DNA of 64,000 nt from Xestospongia muta (taxonomy: Eukaryota > Porifera > Demospongiae > Haplosclerida > Petrosiidae): the NCBI GenBank assembly GCA_963693285.1, contig OY848917.1, positions 17,655,245 through 17,719,244 of the forward strand. The letters are read 5' to 3'. A program made the translations under genes and the position numbers. This document shows positions 48,634 to 61,079 of this stretch, one piece after another; position 1 is the stretch's first letter; every line of letters starts with the position of its first letter. The notes under the pieces are model-generated. The model saw nothing but the letters and a program-made list of their open reading frames with translations, was not told where the DNA came from and did no database searches.

Positions 48634-51600
48634 ATGGAAGATTCTAGACATGTACAGTCTTATAGTATACATCCTTCCAATACTAGACTAGAAAAGTATC
48701 TGAACATGCTCCTCAAGTCAAATAGTGAACATGAGAACATAAACAAATATCCTAAACCAGTGGCCTTTGATGTTCCTCTTAATAATGGTATTAGTAGTAT
48801 TGAGAGAAAACCCTTTCCAAGAAGACTAGAGGTGAGCCTTATATTAGTCTATGTTAGTCCTTTTGTAGGTACTTTATTAATCTTATGTTGCACCATTCAT
48901 ATTGTTATATTTACTTTAGAAACTAGAGAATAGTCCAGTAATTACAAAGGAACAAATAGATCACAGTTTCAGAGAGAAAACAAAAGGTATTACAAATATA
49001 AAGTCAACTTGTCACTGACAGATATAAAATATTATATTTATTATTGGGCACTATATGGAAGTATTAGATTGTTTAACAGAAACAGCTTCATTGAAACATT
49101 AGACCATACATAATTAATTCAAGTCAATGTATTGTGTTTGTAGATCACTATTAAGAAAACTGAACCTGGTGAAATCAGCCTGGACATTTTACAACAAGTT
49201 CTGTCAGGAAGACTTTCTGCTGATGCTAATATTAAAGACTTCCAAGAAGCCATTCAGGTTTTAGACATCATTATGAAACAATTACCATATATGAGGTAAT
49301 ATATTGTAATATGTAATAGACAAACTTAGTTGCCTTGTATAACATTGAGGTTCATTAAGAATTAATGCTAAGTAACATAAGATCTTATTATTTTAACATG
49401 TTATATTTTCTGGTGCATTTTGCATGCTAGCAGTCTTGTGATTGTTTTAGACTACATGTCATAAGTCAGACAATATTGTACTACATCTCTTCCCCAACTG
49501 CTAATTTAATGAATGTGATTAATAAGGCAAGCTGTCTACATTCTACATGTGCACTTAATCTTCAATTGAAACAAATTGTTCTGTGCTTTCACAAAATGAA
49601 TACCTTCAAAACAATCACAGGAGGATTTTAGTCACAAACTCATTTATTTTAAGTGTGATATGATCATTGATTATGTAAGTGACTTAATGAGGTTATATCA
49701 TTTATTTTATTGGACAGACATACAAGTGTTGGACGATCTTATTTCACAGCAAGAAGTTTAGCCACATCTTTAAGTGGAGGTAAAATAGTTTGGTTTGGTT
49801 ACTTTCAAAGTGTACGACCTGTTAAATGGAAGATGGCATTAAATGTCAACAGTAAGTTATAAATTTATTACTTAAAAATAATGTGTCATAATTATTTTAA
49901 CTGAGCAGTTTAAATTTAGTATTAATTATGGAGATATAACTGATTTCTAATATTTTTAAAAATTTTACCTATCCAACAACCTTTAGTTGTCTGTTGTAAT
50001 ATATTAGGTAATCTGATTTATAATGTTATTTGCTCTCTTAACTAGTTTCTGCAAAGGCCTTTTACAAAGAACAATCTGTTTTGGAATTTATGGAAGAAGT
50101 ATTAAGACCAAAAAATCTTCATAGATTAGATGACAGCCAGAGATTAAAATTCCTTTCTGAGATTAAAGGTATAAATAACACAATTAGTGTAAGATCATTT
50201 GTTATAAATCTCACCAAGTTATTGTACAAATAACACATTCAATAGAGGTCACTGATGCCTAAGTTCTAACTAATGATAAACGAAACATTCCAATTTTTCA
50301 CAGCCCCCTTAATAATTAATCTATAATGTTGTTTGTCACTATTTTATCAATAAACATCAACAATAAATTTATTTGGTAATTCACCTGTGATATACTCTAA
50401 CTCAAGAGACTACCTGATACCTACCAACCTGCTGGATAATTAAATTTTAACCAACAGTACAGTTAGTATAGTAGTTACTAATAATCAGCAAACAAAGAAA
50501 TCATTCAATAGACAATAAACAATACTAGTCAGCTACTGTAGAGGACTGTACATCACTGGACTGGTTTACTGTGCTTATCAAGTAGACAAAACAAACCATA
50601 TAGGGTTCTAGGCTACATTATTGACCACAAATGATAGAGATGATCTGATTGGCCAATTATACCTCTAAATTATAGTACAGAAATTAATTAATTAGTCTTG
50701 ATAGTTTCATTTAAAGTGTGTGATAATGTAAATTGTATAGCTTTCTGTCATATTTTAATATAGGTGTCAAAGTGAAGACAACACATACAGGATATAAGAA
50801 AGTGGTTCGTGGTCTTTCACTTAAACCTGCTTCAGAGCAATCGTAAGCTAGAACATAGTTGATTGCTACAATTCATTTAGATTTAATTATTTTAATATTA
50901 AAAATTATAGTAACAAAGCACATGGAATGTTTTCATTAAAAGATATTCCCTTGGACATAATTGTATATAACAACAATGATGAACACAAGTTTGAAAAAGC
51001 TTGTGAGACTCTATTTTTAAAGACAGATGATTTAAACTTGGATATGTTACTGTTTATCTCTACATTTTGAAGTTTGTGTAGATTTCCATTAAAACTAACA
51101 AATTTATTGCTGTGTGCACTAGAACATCATAACTGGTTTTGAGTAATTGATTTTTCTTTTTCCATAACCTAAAAAGTCTCTTATATTAACAACACCACAG
51201 AGCCTAGTCTGGTATACCCCAACCCTCACACTAAATCCTGTTTACCCAATCAGATTAATTATAAGATTCCTTGATATATGATGTCATCTATTCAAAATAG
51301 TGAAGAATATATAACTATAAGCAGAGGTAGAGTGCCTTACTCTATTGCTAGAATAAAATCATAGCTTAAGTATCTTTTATTAACATGTATTGCTGTGTTG
51401 ACTAGAGCATATGGGAAGAGGTTAATAATAATTTTTGTGGTAAAATGCATGTATTATGATATCTACAACATTCCATTTACAGTAGTCCCTCTTCTGTTTA
51501 GTGTGAGGGTCTGGCTGTGCCAGACTACATAGCACCTGCAAACTCTAGACAATTACATCAATTTACATGTATGTACCTTTTACTTTAATATTTAAATATT

Positions 51601-54600
51601 AGCATTAACTTAATTAAATCATATGACAATCTCTTCTCTTGTAGCTTTCCCATTGGTGATAGCAAAGATCTTGTCACAGTTGAAAAATACTTTAAAGACA
51701 AATATAAAATCGTTTTACACTACCCTGGGTTGCCATGTTTACGATTTGGAGAGAAGGAGAAGCACTATTACATACCTATTGAGGTAATCATACATTTAAC
51801 TGTAGCTATGTATAGTCAATGATGATCTCACCTCTCTTTATCTTTCAATTTATCTACACTCTGATATAGCTCTGTGATATTGTAGCTGGTCAACATGTCA
51901 TGAAACGATTGAAGGAGTTTGAACAGTCTAAAATGGTTAAAAACACTGCACTTTCAGCACCTGAGACTGAGCAGAGAATTCTTAAAGAGGTAGTTTAAAT
52001 ATTTAGGTCATAATAAATCAACACAACTAAGTGGTCCTATTATTATATCTTTTATTACAACTAACAGTTACATTGTACATTATAGGTTGAACAAGCAGAA
52101 TATAACAAAGATCCTTTCCTGAAAGAGTTTGGTATTAATGTCTTAACACAAATGATGGAATTTGAAGGACGTGTGTTACCTCCTCAAATATTACAATTTA
52201 AAGATGTAAGATATAATACTTTGTATTTATAATTAAATGGGTGAAATCATATCTGGGAGTGGAAAAATTGTCAAATAATTTGGCAGTCACTATTTTACTT
52301 TACTTAAGAGTTTTCATTTTAGGGAAAACTAGAGCCTCACAAAGGTACCTGGAAGATGGATTATCAAAAGTTTTATCTTGGTGCTACAATTAATAGGTGG
52401 GGTGTCATTGTTATAAATCCTTCCCAAATGATTATTGAAAAAGCTAGGTAAGTTTCTATGATATAATAATATGCAAAGTTTAGAAATTGTTTTTTTCTCT
52501 ACTGCCAAACATTTCGTTAATAACTATGGTAGTCATAGTTGTTTATAAATAGAAGTCAAAGTTTAAATGATATGACTCTGATATAAATTTAATGTAAGTA
52601 CATTATCATTATAAGTGTTTTATTGTTATAGGAACTTTGCTACTGGTTTTAAAAGGGTTGCTGAGGAGCTAGGAATGTCTATTACAAACAGTCCTATTGT
52701 TACCTCATGTAGAGGCACTATGGAAGATGTTAAAACTACTTACAGGAATAAATTGAATGCTTCAGACTTTGTGTTTGCTATTGTTGACTATAAAGGCTGT
52801 CCAGAATATGGTAATTATAATAAATGATATGAATGTTTAGTAATAGTTGAAGTGTTATTCAAATGAAATTAATGCACAAGAAGGACAATTGAAGTAGTAT
52901 TAACTCTCAAACAGTATTCTAATAAACCATTTCTTTGATTTCAATAGAGGCCATTTTATGTTAAACTTTTCATTTTAAGAATTATACAGTATTGAACATT
53001 TGAACCTCAGTATAATTATCATACTGGTGTATTGCTCAGCTCTATAACTAAGGTGAACTCAACTGTTTTATCATCCATTAGAAACCTCATATGCTTTAAT
53101 TTACATGATACACAAATTGAAACAAGACTTCAACTGATTTCTTGTTTTGTTTGCGCTCCAACTTTTTTGTATTATTGCTTTTAGAACTAAAACTTAAAAC
53201 TGGTGCTGTTTTTAGTAAGTAATTTAGCTTGAAACAAAACCTACTACTTTCAGTGACAAAGCACATTCTATATTCATATTGAATGTTATCTGTATTATGC
53301 CCAAACTATAGAAGAAAGGAATAATTACATTTGCTATTAAAAAGATGAAATCAAAACAACGATACAATCATAAAGTGCAAAATATTGAGGACTGCCTTTA
53401 ATAGGCCCACATATCAAACAATAAACAAACTTAAGATTGTACATACATTGACTTGAATTTATGTATGTAATATACTGCACTATAATATACTGTTTGGTGT
53501 TCTCTTTTTTGTTAGGTGTTATAAAGCAATTTGGTGATAAAATGTGTGGTATTCCAACTCAATGTGTACTGAAGTCCACTTTAGACAAGTCAGGACGAGC
53601 TACATTAGTTAACATTTGTCTCAAAGTTAATGCTAAACTTGGTGGAGTAAACCTTATTATACCATGCAGGTAACTAGTTTGTATTAAGTTGATCATCACT
53701 TTATTACATAACCTCATAACAATTGCTATATCATATAACATTATGGTCATGTACCCTTAATGTATTCCAACTCAGTATTTTGTTAATAATTGACTTTATG
53801 TATACTTTATGATTCACACACTATATAAATCATTATGTAATTACCAATTGTCAGTCATACAAACTTGTGACATGTATTGTCATTGATAGACCACAGCTAT
53901 TTAAAAAGCCAGTTCTAATAATGGGAGCTGATGTGACACATCCCTCACCAGCAGACAAAACATCACGCTCCATTGCAGCTGTAAGTACTTATAATATTAC
54001 AATGATAATGACATTACAATATTAGGTTGTTGGAAGCATTGATCTTGAAGGATGTCGTTACTGTTCTTCTAATATAGTACTAAGACACAGACAGGTATTA
54101 CATAATTATATTATTAGTGATTTTATATTGATGTTGTAGGAAGTAATGGAAGTTAAACAAATGGGACCTAAAGTGATGTATTTCTTGAATCTCTTTTATA
54201 TAACTACTGGATTCAAACCTCAAGCCATTCTATTTTTCCGAGATGGAGTTAGTGAAGGACAGTTTGATGCAGTAAGTTTTGAAATACCTCAAATAGTGTA
54301 AATATACAAAATTAATGGTTCATTAACAGCAGTGTTTATTACAATGCTATGATATGACAAACAAAGGTGTTGTATGTAGTATATTCTACATGTCTGTTTT
54401 GTGAACCAGAAAGATCAAATTTTAGATCCACAAAAAACATATGTATATTGTATGTAGCAGTTCTGTATTATTATTGACTTCCTCTAGTTTATTATTGTTT
54501 ACTGTATTGTGCTTTATAATTTATTATGCTTACTACTAGGTCAGATTAAATGAAATAGGTGCCATTCAAGAAGCCTGCCAAAGGATGGAAGCTGGTTACC

Positions 54601-55732
54601 ATCCTCCAATAACATTTCTAACTGTTCAAAAGAGACACCATATTCGCTTATTTGCCCAAAATAAAAGAGATCAGGTAAGAATTATAATTTAATATTAAAT
54701 ACTACTCTACACCTGATTAATTCTATATACCTTGTCAGCATTAATTTTAATATTAAATTATTCACAAGATGTATTTAATATGATGAACAATATTATAAAC
54801 ACAGATTGGTAAAAGTGGCAATGTACCTGCTGGGACTGTAGTTGATACAGATATTACTAATCCTGTGAACTGTGACTTCTTACTGGTCTCTCGTACTGGT
54901 ATTCAGGTATAATATTATTGCTACCAATGATATTTAATTAATGTGATAATTCCATACAGTGTACATATTAAGATCATTATTCTAATCAACATAGTATAAT
55001 GATATACTCCTGATTATATACACTGTTATATTGATTAGATACTCCATTATTGTTAAAGATATCAACTAAATAATTAATGCATACATTCAGTAAACATATA
55101 ATCAAGATTACATTTTTAAATGTGTGATATACACTTTCAAAGTTAACTGTTAGGAAATTGAAAGACATATTGGCACTTCATATAGTACTCACCTACAGGA
55201 ATTCACTACTATAAAAACTCACATGGCCCCAAGCTTATGCACATTCCATGAAGCAATGAAACAAAATAAACATGATGTTCTTTATATCACATTATTAAAA
55301 CTACTAGTTTAGTACATGCTATAGCTATTAAGTCCTCCATTTAAAAAAATTATCTATTCTCATATGTTTTTAGGGTACAAGTCGTCCTTGTAAATATAAG
55401 AAACTTTGGGATGATAATAACATATCTATGGATGATATTGAGATCTTGTCATATCAACTTTGCCATGTTTATTCTAGAAGCCTAAACAGTGTTTCTATTC
55501 CTGCTCCAACTTACTATGCACACCATAGTGCTTTGAAAGCTCGTCAACGCCTTGATCAAATTTTACAAAGGTATATAGTCTGTACATAATGTTTAGTTGT
55601 TATTGTTATTGTTCTAGTGAGTCAGAAAGCACTGCAAGTGAGTCTTCTGTTACTTGTCAACTTTCTTCAGAAGAAATGGAAGCAGCTATTGAAGTAGCTG
55701 ACCCAATGAAAACCAAAATGCACTTTTTGTGA
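48634..55732 (+). CDS. Argonaute B (AGO clade), probably slicer-competent
   Basis: Nineteen exons: 48634-48831, 48920-48986, 49144-49295, 49718-49851, 50046-50168, 50764-50842, 51645-51783, 51870-51989, 52086-52205, 52323-52447, 52632-52810, 53516-53669, 53890-53980, 54026-54094, 54140-54271, 54540-54674, 54805-54906, 55374-55570 and 55618-55732. The protein is AGO type, not PIWI type (MGADVTHP rather than a GxDV-CHD motif). The tetrad is D 53930-53932, E 54140-54142, D 54242-54244 and H 55521-55523. The 5'-phosphate pocket residues are kept ([23 protein letters not shown]), and the Trp lost in copy A is intact (KLWDDN). The N domain is divergent; the first exon may extend back to 48610 after an acceptor at 48608-48609. 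Exon 2 ends in phase 1 but exon 3 is open only in phase 0, so that junction is misassigned or damaged. PIWI-half exon sizes (91, 69, 135, 102) match copy A, showing tandem duplication. Expected role: small-RNA-guided target cleavage. Confidence 0.85.
51205..51527. mobile_element. MITE-like element in an Argonaute B intron
   Basis: Imperfect terminal inverted repeats of about 30 bp: TAGTCTGGTATACCCCAACC.. at 51205 and its complement ..GTCTGGCTGTGCCAGACTA ending at 51527, both continuing into CTCACACTAAA / TTTAGTGTGAG. It is 323 bp long with no coding capacity. A TA dinucleotide sits at each end, which may be the target duplication. Confidence 0.65.
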
Positions 55733-55844
55733 CTATATTTTTATGATCAAAGTGAACTATATTCACCTTAATATGAAATGAACATATAAACTGACATATA
55801 CTTTTATGCATCTTGTCATTTATATGTTCTCTTATGTCCCTTTT

Positions 55845-55850
55845 AATAAA
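55845..55850 (+). terminator. Poly(A) signal of Argonaute B
   Basis: AATAAA 113 bp after the TGA at 55730-55732. Confidence 0.6.
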
Positions 55851-56307
55851 ATGTCAATATTTTGTATCATTTAATTAGCTACTATAATATTACAGGATAA
55901 ATTGCACAAAGCTAGTTCTAATTTTAGTTGTGTGAGATACATGGTGTTATTATTAAATATTTTGATTTGATGCATATGATTATATGAAAATTGCAAAGAT
56001 TTGACAAAATACATTATGTCATTGTTAAGATCAATGTTTATTGTGAATGCATGTTATTTTATTTGTTGATTATTTAATGAGGAAGCACTGGTAGAAATAA
56101 ATGAATATACATACATACATGTTGATGTACAAAACAATGGGAAATATATTAACTAAAAGTTTCCATGAACAAATAGCAGCAAAACCAACTTAAATACAAG
56201 TGTAAGGAGTGAGGAACATTGATACTGAAAGAACAGACCTAGTAACAAGTAATTAATACAATCATGGAATATATTACTGAAATAAACACTAATTAACAAG
56301 TTTATAC

Positions 56308-56346
56308 ATTGTCACTTAATTATATATAATATAATTAAGTGACAAT
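56308..56346. repeat. Perfect 17-bp palindrome with 5-base loop
   Basis: ATTGTCACTTAATTATA at 56308-56324 and its exact complement at 56330-56346, followed by an (ATT)n run. Probably a foldback remnant. Confidence 0.8.
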
Positions 56347-56356
56347 TATTATTGCA

Positions 56357-56410
<54 letters not shown>
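56357..56410. repeat. (ATT)n microsatellite
   Basis: About 18 ATT trinucleotides directly after the palindrome. Confidence 0.9.
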
Positions 56411-56412
<2 letters not shown>

Positions 56413-58384
56413 GATTATAGGTATGACATTAATGATGTTACTGAAAGTATAGTTTCATATTTATAATGTCTGTAATGTATGTTTAATCTATATTTAAACA
56501 CTGTGTCTTGTCCAAGTGAAAGGCTCCATAAAGTAATAGAACAAGTACCATGTTCCTCACTCATATACTGTGGATCAATATTCTAATACACTATTATGCA
56601 TTCATAAATACATATATTGTATACATAATATGTAATATATTTACAAGGTGAGGTCATAACTATATGTATGGTCACAACTAAACCTACAAATGACTTGCAC
56701 ATCAATAAAAGATGAGAGTCTAATGACATAGCTAGCTTATTTGGTAAATTTATAGTTTTGCTTAAGAGATACTGGTTCTAAACCTAATTGTCAAGCTTAT
56801 AACTGCCTGGATAAAAAGTCAAAAACATTCCAATGATATCAGATATACAAGACTACCTCTGTTTATGTTAGCTATAAATCTCTACTGTCTATCATAGCTG
56901 TTACTTTAATTTGTTTTATTAACCATGCATGCTATCACCATGCCTTTGAATGCTTTCAGATTTTACACTTAGTTTTTTCACCAATGCACAACAAATGTAT
57001 AATGGTCAGTGTTACTTATTTCATAGATAGTAGTCACTTGGATGGACAAGGCCTAATTAATCTTGTCTATTGGTGGGGGTTGGGTCACTTATTGTAATAT
57101 TATCCTGAACAATAAAAGTTGTGAGTTCATTGACTGGTAGATATCAAATTATTAAATTGTAAACCTCTCATGTCTGCTCTATTTGCTTAAAAACATACAA
57201 AGAATGTTACTACAATTGTTATCTAATTATCAAGTCAGGTGAATTTCAATTTTGATGTAAACACAATGCATTTAAGGAAATCTATATTTAATTGTTGTTA
57301 CTACATAATATAATTAAATATCATCAGTGACAAATGTCAATGGATTACAAACGAGCACTTTAATTTATGAATAAAAACAATTACACAAAATTTAGAGGAT
57401 ATACCTACAATAAAACAGAAAAAAACATTGTAAAATCTGTTAACACATCAATTGAAAATGTTTACAATTATTTGTTATAACACATGATAAATATATATAG
57501 AAATAACTGTGTATCTTTTTGACAAGCATAATATTATTTGTCTATATACAATGATATGGTGTAACATCAGTGTGACACATTAATACCATACTTAATGAAA
57601 AACCTACTAGTCAAGTCAGATGACTATAACAAATAATAATAACCTTAGTGACAAAGTCACCTCAGTGACTTTTATATCAATCATTTCTATAATTACATAC
57701 TAGTACATCATATCTAAAAACAGAATAATTAATTATACCTCCTACATTTGGCAGTCCTTACTGAGTTGCATGAGATCCAGTAGATATTTAGCCCCCATCT
57801 AGAAAATCTTGACGTGTATAAACAATATAAGTTAAGTCATTCACTAACTGTACAAGTCTATGGCTTTGCATAAATACTAATTCCAAACATCATTACAACT
57901 ATTAATTCTAATAAATTTATTAAGTCAGTTTTGTCTTTAACAGTTGTAGAGATAGCACAGTGAAGCATACATGATTCTATCTATACTTTATTGTTCTGAC
58001 AATACAAGGTCAATCTGCCACATAGACAGGAATATAAACTGGCTTTATGATGTGTCTATTATTATATAATAACATTTAACACCTTAGATTATAATGTGAT
58101 ATGGGGATTGTGCAGTAAAGTAGTGTCAGAGAATAAAAATATACCTGGTTGTAAGAGATGCTGTCAAATATCAGTAGCTAGTGACTTGGTTCAAAGAGGT
58201 CCTCCTATAATCGTAATGATGTTTTCCAAGTATCTGGGATAGTTTGGTTATGAGCTAACTCTGAAGTATTATTGACAACTTTACTTCATTTGATAAACTT
58301 GTAGTAAGCAAGCCATCAAGAGCAAGTATATTAATTATAAAAGAGAAAATCTGCTGCTGTTAACGTTATAAAGCAAAATGTGTA

Positions 58385-59160
58385 ATTAGTAATCTTTTTT
58401 GAGACAAGACACCAGTACTAGACTAGTGTGCTATATTAAAAGCAAAACAGGCTGTAGAAAGTGATGAAATGGGATGTCTCAATAGATTTACAAATTAGTT
58501 AGCTTCTATACCACTTTCATACACTACAAGTTAACCATCTGCACTAAACTAGCACTAAAGTTTATTGGTAAGTCATAAAAATCCATCAATTTCATAACAG
58601 CATATACTTTTTGTGTAAGGCCTTTACAAAGATCCTATAACAGAATGTAGTATAAGTACATATTATAGTATAAATATTATGCTGCACTGAATGTGGCAGA
58701 AGTATGGTGCTGCACAACTAGAATGTGGTATAATACATGACAATCAACTTACTGTATGCTAAAGCTAATGTATACTTATCAATGGATTACCTCCAGCAAA
58801 AACACTAAGTTAATTACTATGGAATACAAACTACAACAAAAATAGACATCAAATTCTTGATTATTGCACTGCCTAAATTTATGATTTTACCAGAAATGAA
58901 TTTGATGTATATTTTTGTTATAGTTTGTATTCCATAGAAGGACATCTTTCCACTGCATTGAAAATAGTGATCTTGAAGTGGTAGCTTAGCATTGAAGTGC
59001 TCTTGTCACTGAAGGAGAAATGCAATAAAAAGGGTCATGAACTCCCACAATCTGTACAATGGCCAGCTTCTTGGTGTTGTTGTCATCAATAACGTTACAT
59101 TTTGCAAGCACTGATCAAGCATTATCCTTTATATTATAAAGTATGAAAAACATACAGACA
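58385..59160 (-). pseudogene. Decayed copy of the COR-like exon region and its downstream intron
   Basis: 58385-58600 matches 62590-62790 (GGGATGTC, TGCACTAAA..AGCACTAA blocks). About 58785-59160 matches 63292-63580 of the intact exon. On the minus strand the copy begins LYNIKD like the intact gene but then meets an in-frame TGA and frameshifts. The GT donor counterpart and the linker exon are not preserved. It is a truncated tandem duplicate. Confidence 0.75.
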
Positions 59161-60407
59161 AGATAAAACAATATTTACCACTACAAAAACTGTGTCTACA
59201 AAACTGATGCTGTTCCAAACATAAGGAACCTTGGTTGTCTGGAAAGGACTTACCTAGCATAAGGTCAACCACATAATAAGTATACAACTAACATAAACAA
59301 TGAAATAACTATGTAACGTTCAGTAATTAAGTGCATATGCTGTACACTTGTATCTCTTAATATAAGGCTGGATATATTACATGTATCATATCCAACATTA
59401 AGATAGGTCCTTGTTGAATATGTATAGTCTAATCTCATACCCAGACCAATGCTGTTTCCCTATTGTTTGAAGGTCTGGGTATGAGCCTACGTTCTGTCTG
59501 GTGTTCTTGTTGGTGATTGTTACAAAATCAGTAATGGCCATGGGTAACCTCTTTCATCTGAGCATAGATAATTGGAGACAATCAGTATTAAAATGTATGT
59601 CAAACGCATTAAAAGTTATAATATATTAATTTTATGTGACTTGTTTTTTTATTCATGTAGACTAGTTCAGTGATATATCTGAGTACAACATTGCCAACAG
59701 CTAGGAAGAAAATTTTAAAAGTATTAATAGTCTAAAGTGACTATCATGATAGTTATAATAATTATTAGTCAACATTTTCATGAGACAATTGTCTCATTAA
59801 AGAATATTTATTTGGTACTATTAATGAGTAATTACATGCAGTATGTGGGCTTTCTCTCAAGCCAGCAGCTTTATCTAGCTTATGTGGATTATAAAAATTT
59901 ATAGTAATTAGAATCCATCCTAAATTTGAATAAACCATATATTAATAACATCACCAGACATACAGAGCTATGTGTATAAGACAATTTATTACAAAACACT
60001 AAACTTTTACTAGTAAATAAATGGTCATTAGATTTTGATTTACAACAAAAGAATAACATTCATTGTGGTTTGTGACTAGTATAAACAGCATTATCATTTA
60101 TATTACAAGCTGTTATTCAAATATATTGATTAGAAGGAAAGTATGCTAGCATTTTATTTTCATCTGCTAATAAAAGATATTAGGGAAAGTGGAAGAGGAA
60201 GTAAAATACTTTCAGGTAGTTGTTAATTATTAATACAGCTCCTATTGTAACCACATTTAGACCATATATGCACATGTTTATCCAATTTTTTTAACAATGG
60301 ATTTTTTTACAGAAACCAATACAAAATTGACCATCTCTCTCTTTTTTTATTAATAACCCTATCATCAGAAAACAACAGAAACAAAGTAAATAATGAAAAT
60401 AGAAAAG
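59161..60407. other. Intergenic, one hairpin, no gene recognised
   Basis: No coding exon found. A 14-bp perfect inverted repeat, CTCATACCCAGACC (59434-59447) and its complement (59472-59485), encloses a 24-base loop. It is precursor-like or a foldback remnant. Confidence 0.5.
59434..59485. repeat. 14-bp perfect hairpin
   Basis: CTCATACCCAGACC / GGTCTGGGTATGAG with a 24-base loop; flanks are not paired. Confidence 0.75.
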
Positions 60408-60583
60408 GGTGGGTCTTGGTGTAACTTGACTGATGATGTAACAACATGTCCTATGATGACATCACTATGTGTCAGAGAGTTAATAATGTTAGGTCTGGTT
60501 TAGGTGATGTCATTATTATGATGACATTACTATGTGCCATTTCATTATGACGTCATCATAGACAAGTTACACCAAGAACCACC
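60408..60583. mobile_element. 176-bp MITE-like foldback element
   Basis: The ends GGTGGGTCTTGGTGTAACTT.. and ..AAGTTACACCAAGAACCACC are inverted repeats of 21 bp with one mismatch. The interior carries repeated GATGACATCA/TGACGTCATC-like words. No coding capacity. Confidence 0.75.
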
Positions 60584-60839
60584 TGGTATAGTGAAATTCA
60601 TTATTAGGTACATGTAATTATATTGTGAACTTCCTAAAGCCACTGAGTGATAAAACCAATAACAATTGTGTATAATCATGTGTTTGATATTTATTTGTTC
60701 CTTTCTTTGTTTTCTTAGACTGATTGTGCTTACATTGGTGGTAAGATATTGGCAAAAAATACATTAACATGTTCACGGACACAAAGATCAAGTAAATAGT
60801 CTAGTCAATGGAACAAGAATCATTGAGATAATAAACTAC

Positions 60840-60845
60840 TTTATT
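60840..60845 (-). terminator. Poly(A) signal of the Death-domain gene
   Basis: AATAAA on the minus strand about 235 bp past the stop codon at 61080-61082. Confidence 0.5.
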
Positions 60846-61079
60846 AGATTATTGACTTTTTAAGTTATTACATACAAGACAATTGCAACTAAATTTATCT
60901 AGTGGTCATTTTGTAATTGAAGTACACACTCCTCCCTGGTACCCTCCCACTTTTAATAATATTACAAAAAAGTAAATGGAGCAAGAAGGGAAGTTACATA
61001 ATAATATTTGTATTATGTAAAAAGAATTTCAAACTATAAAGCACTAACAATATATATATAAGACAGTTTAGTTAGTTAA

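Larger units (their letters stand above)
55851..58384. other. Intergenic, no gene recognised
   Basis: AT-rich spacer between the plus-strand Argonaute cluster and the minus-strand Death-domain gene. It holds the hairpin and ATT microsatellite listed separately. I saw no coding exon with plausible splice sites. Confidence 0.5.
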
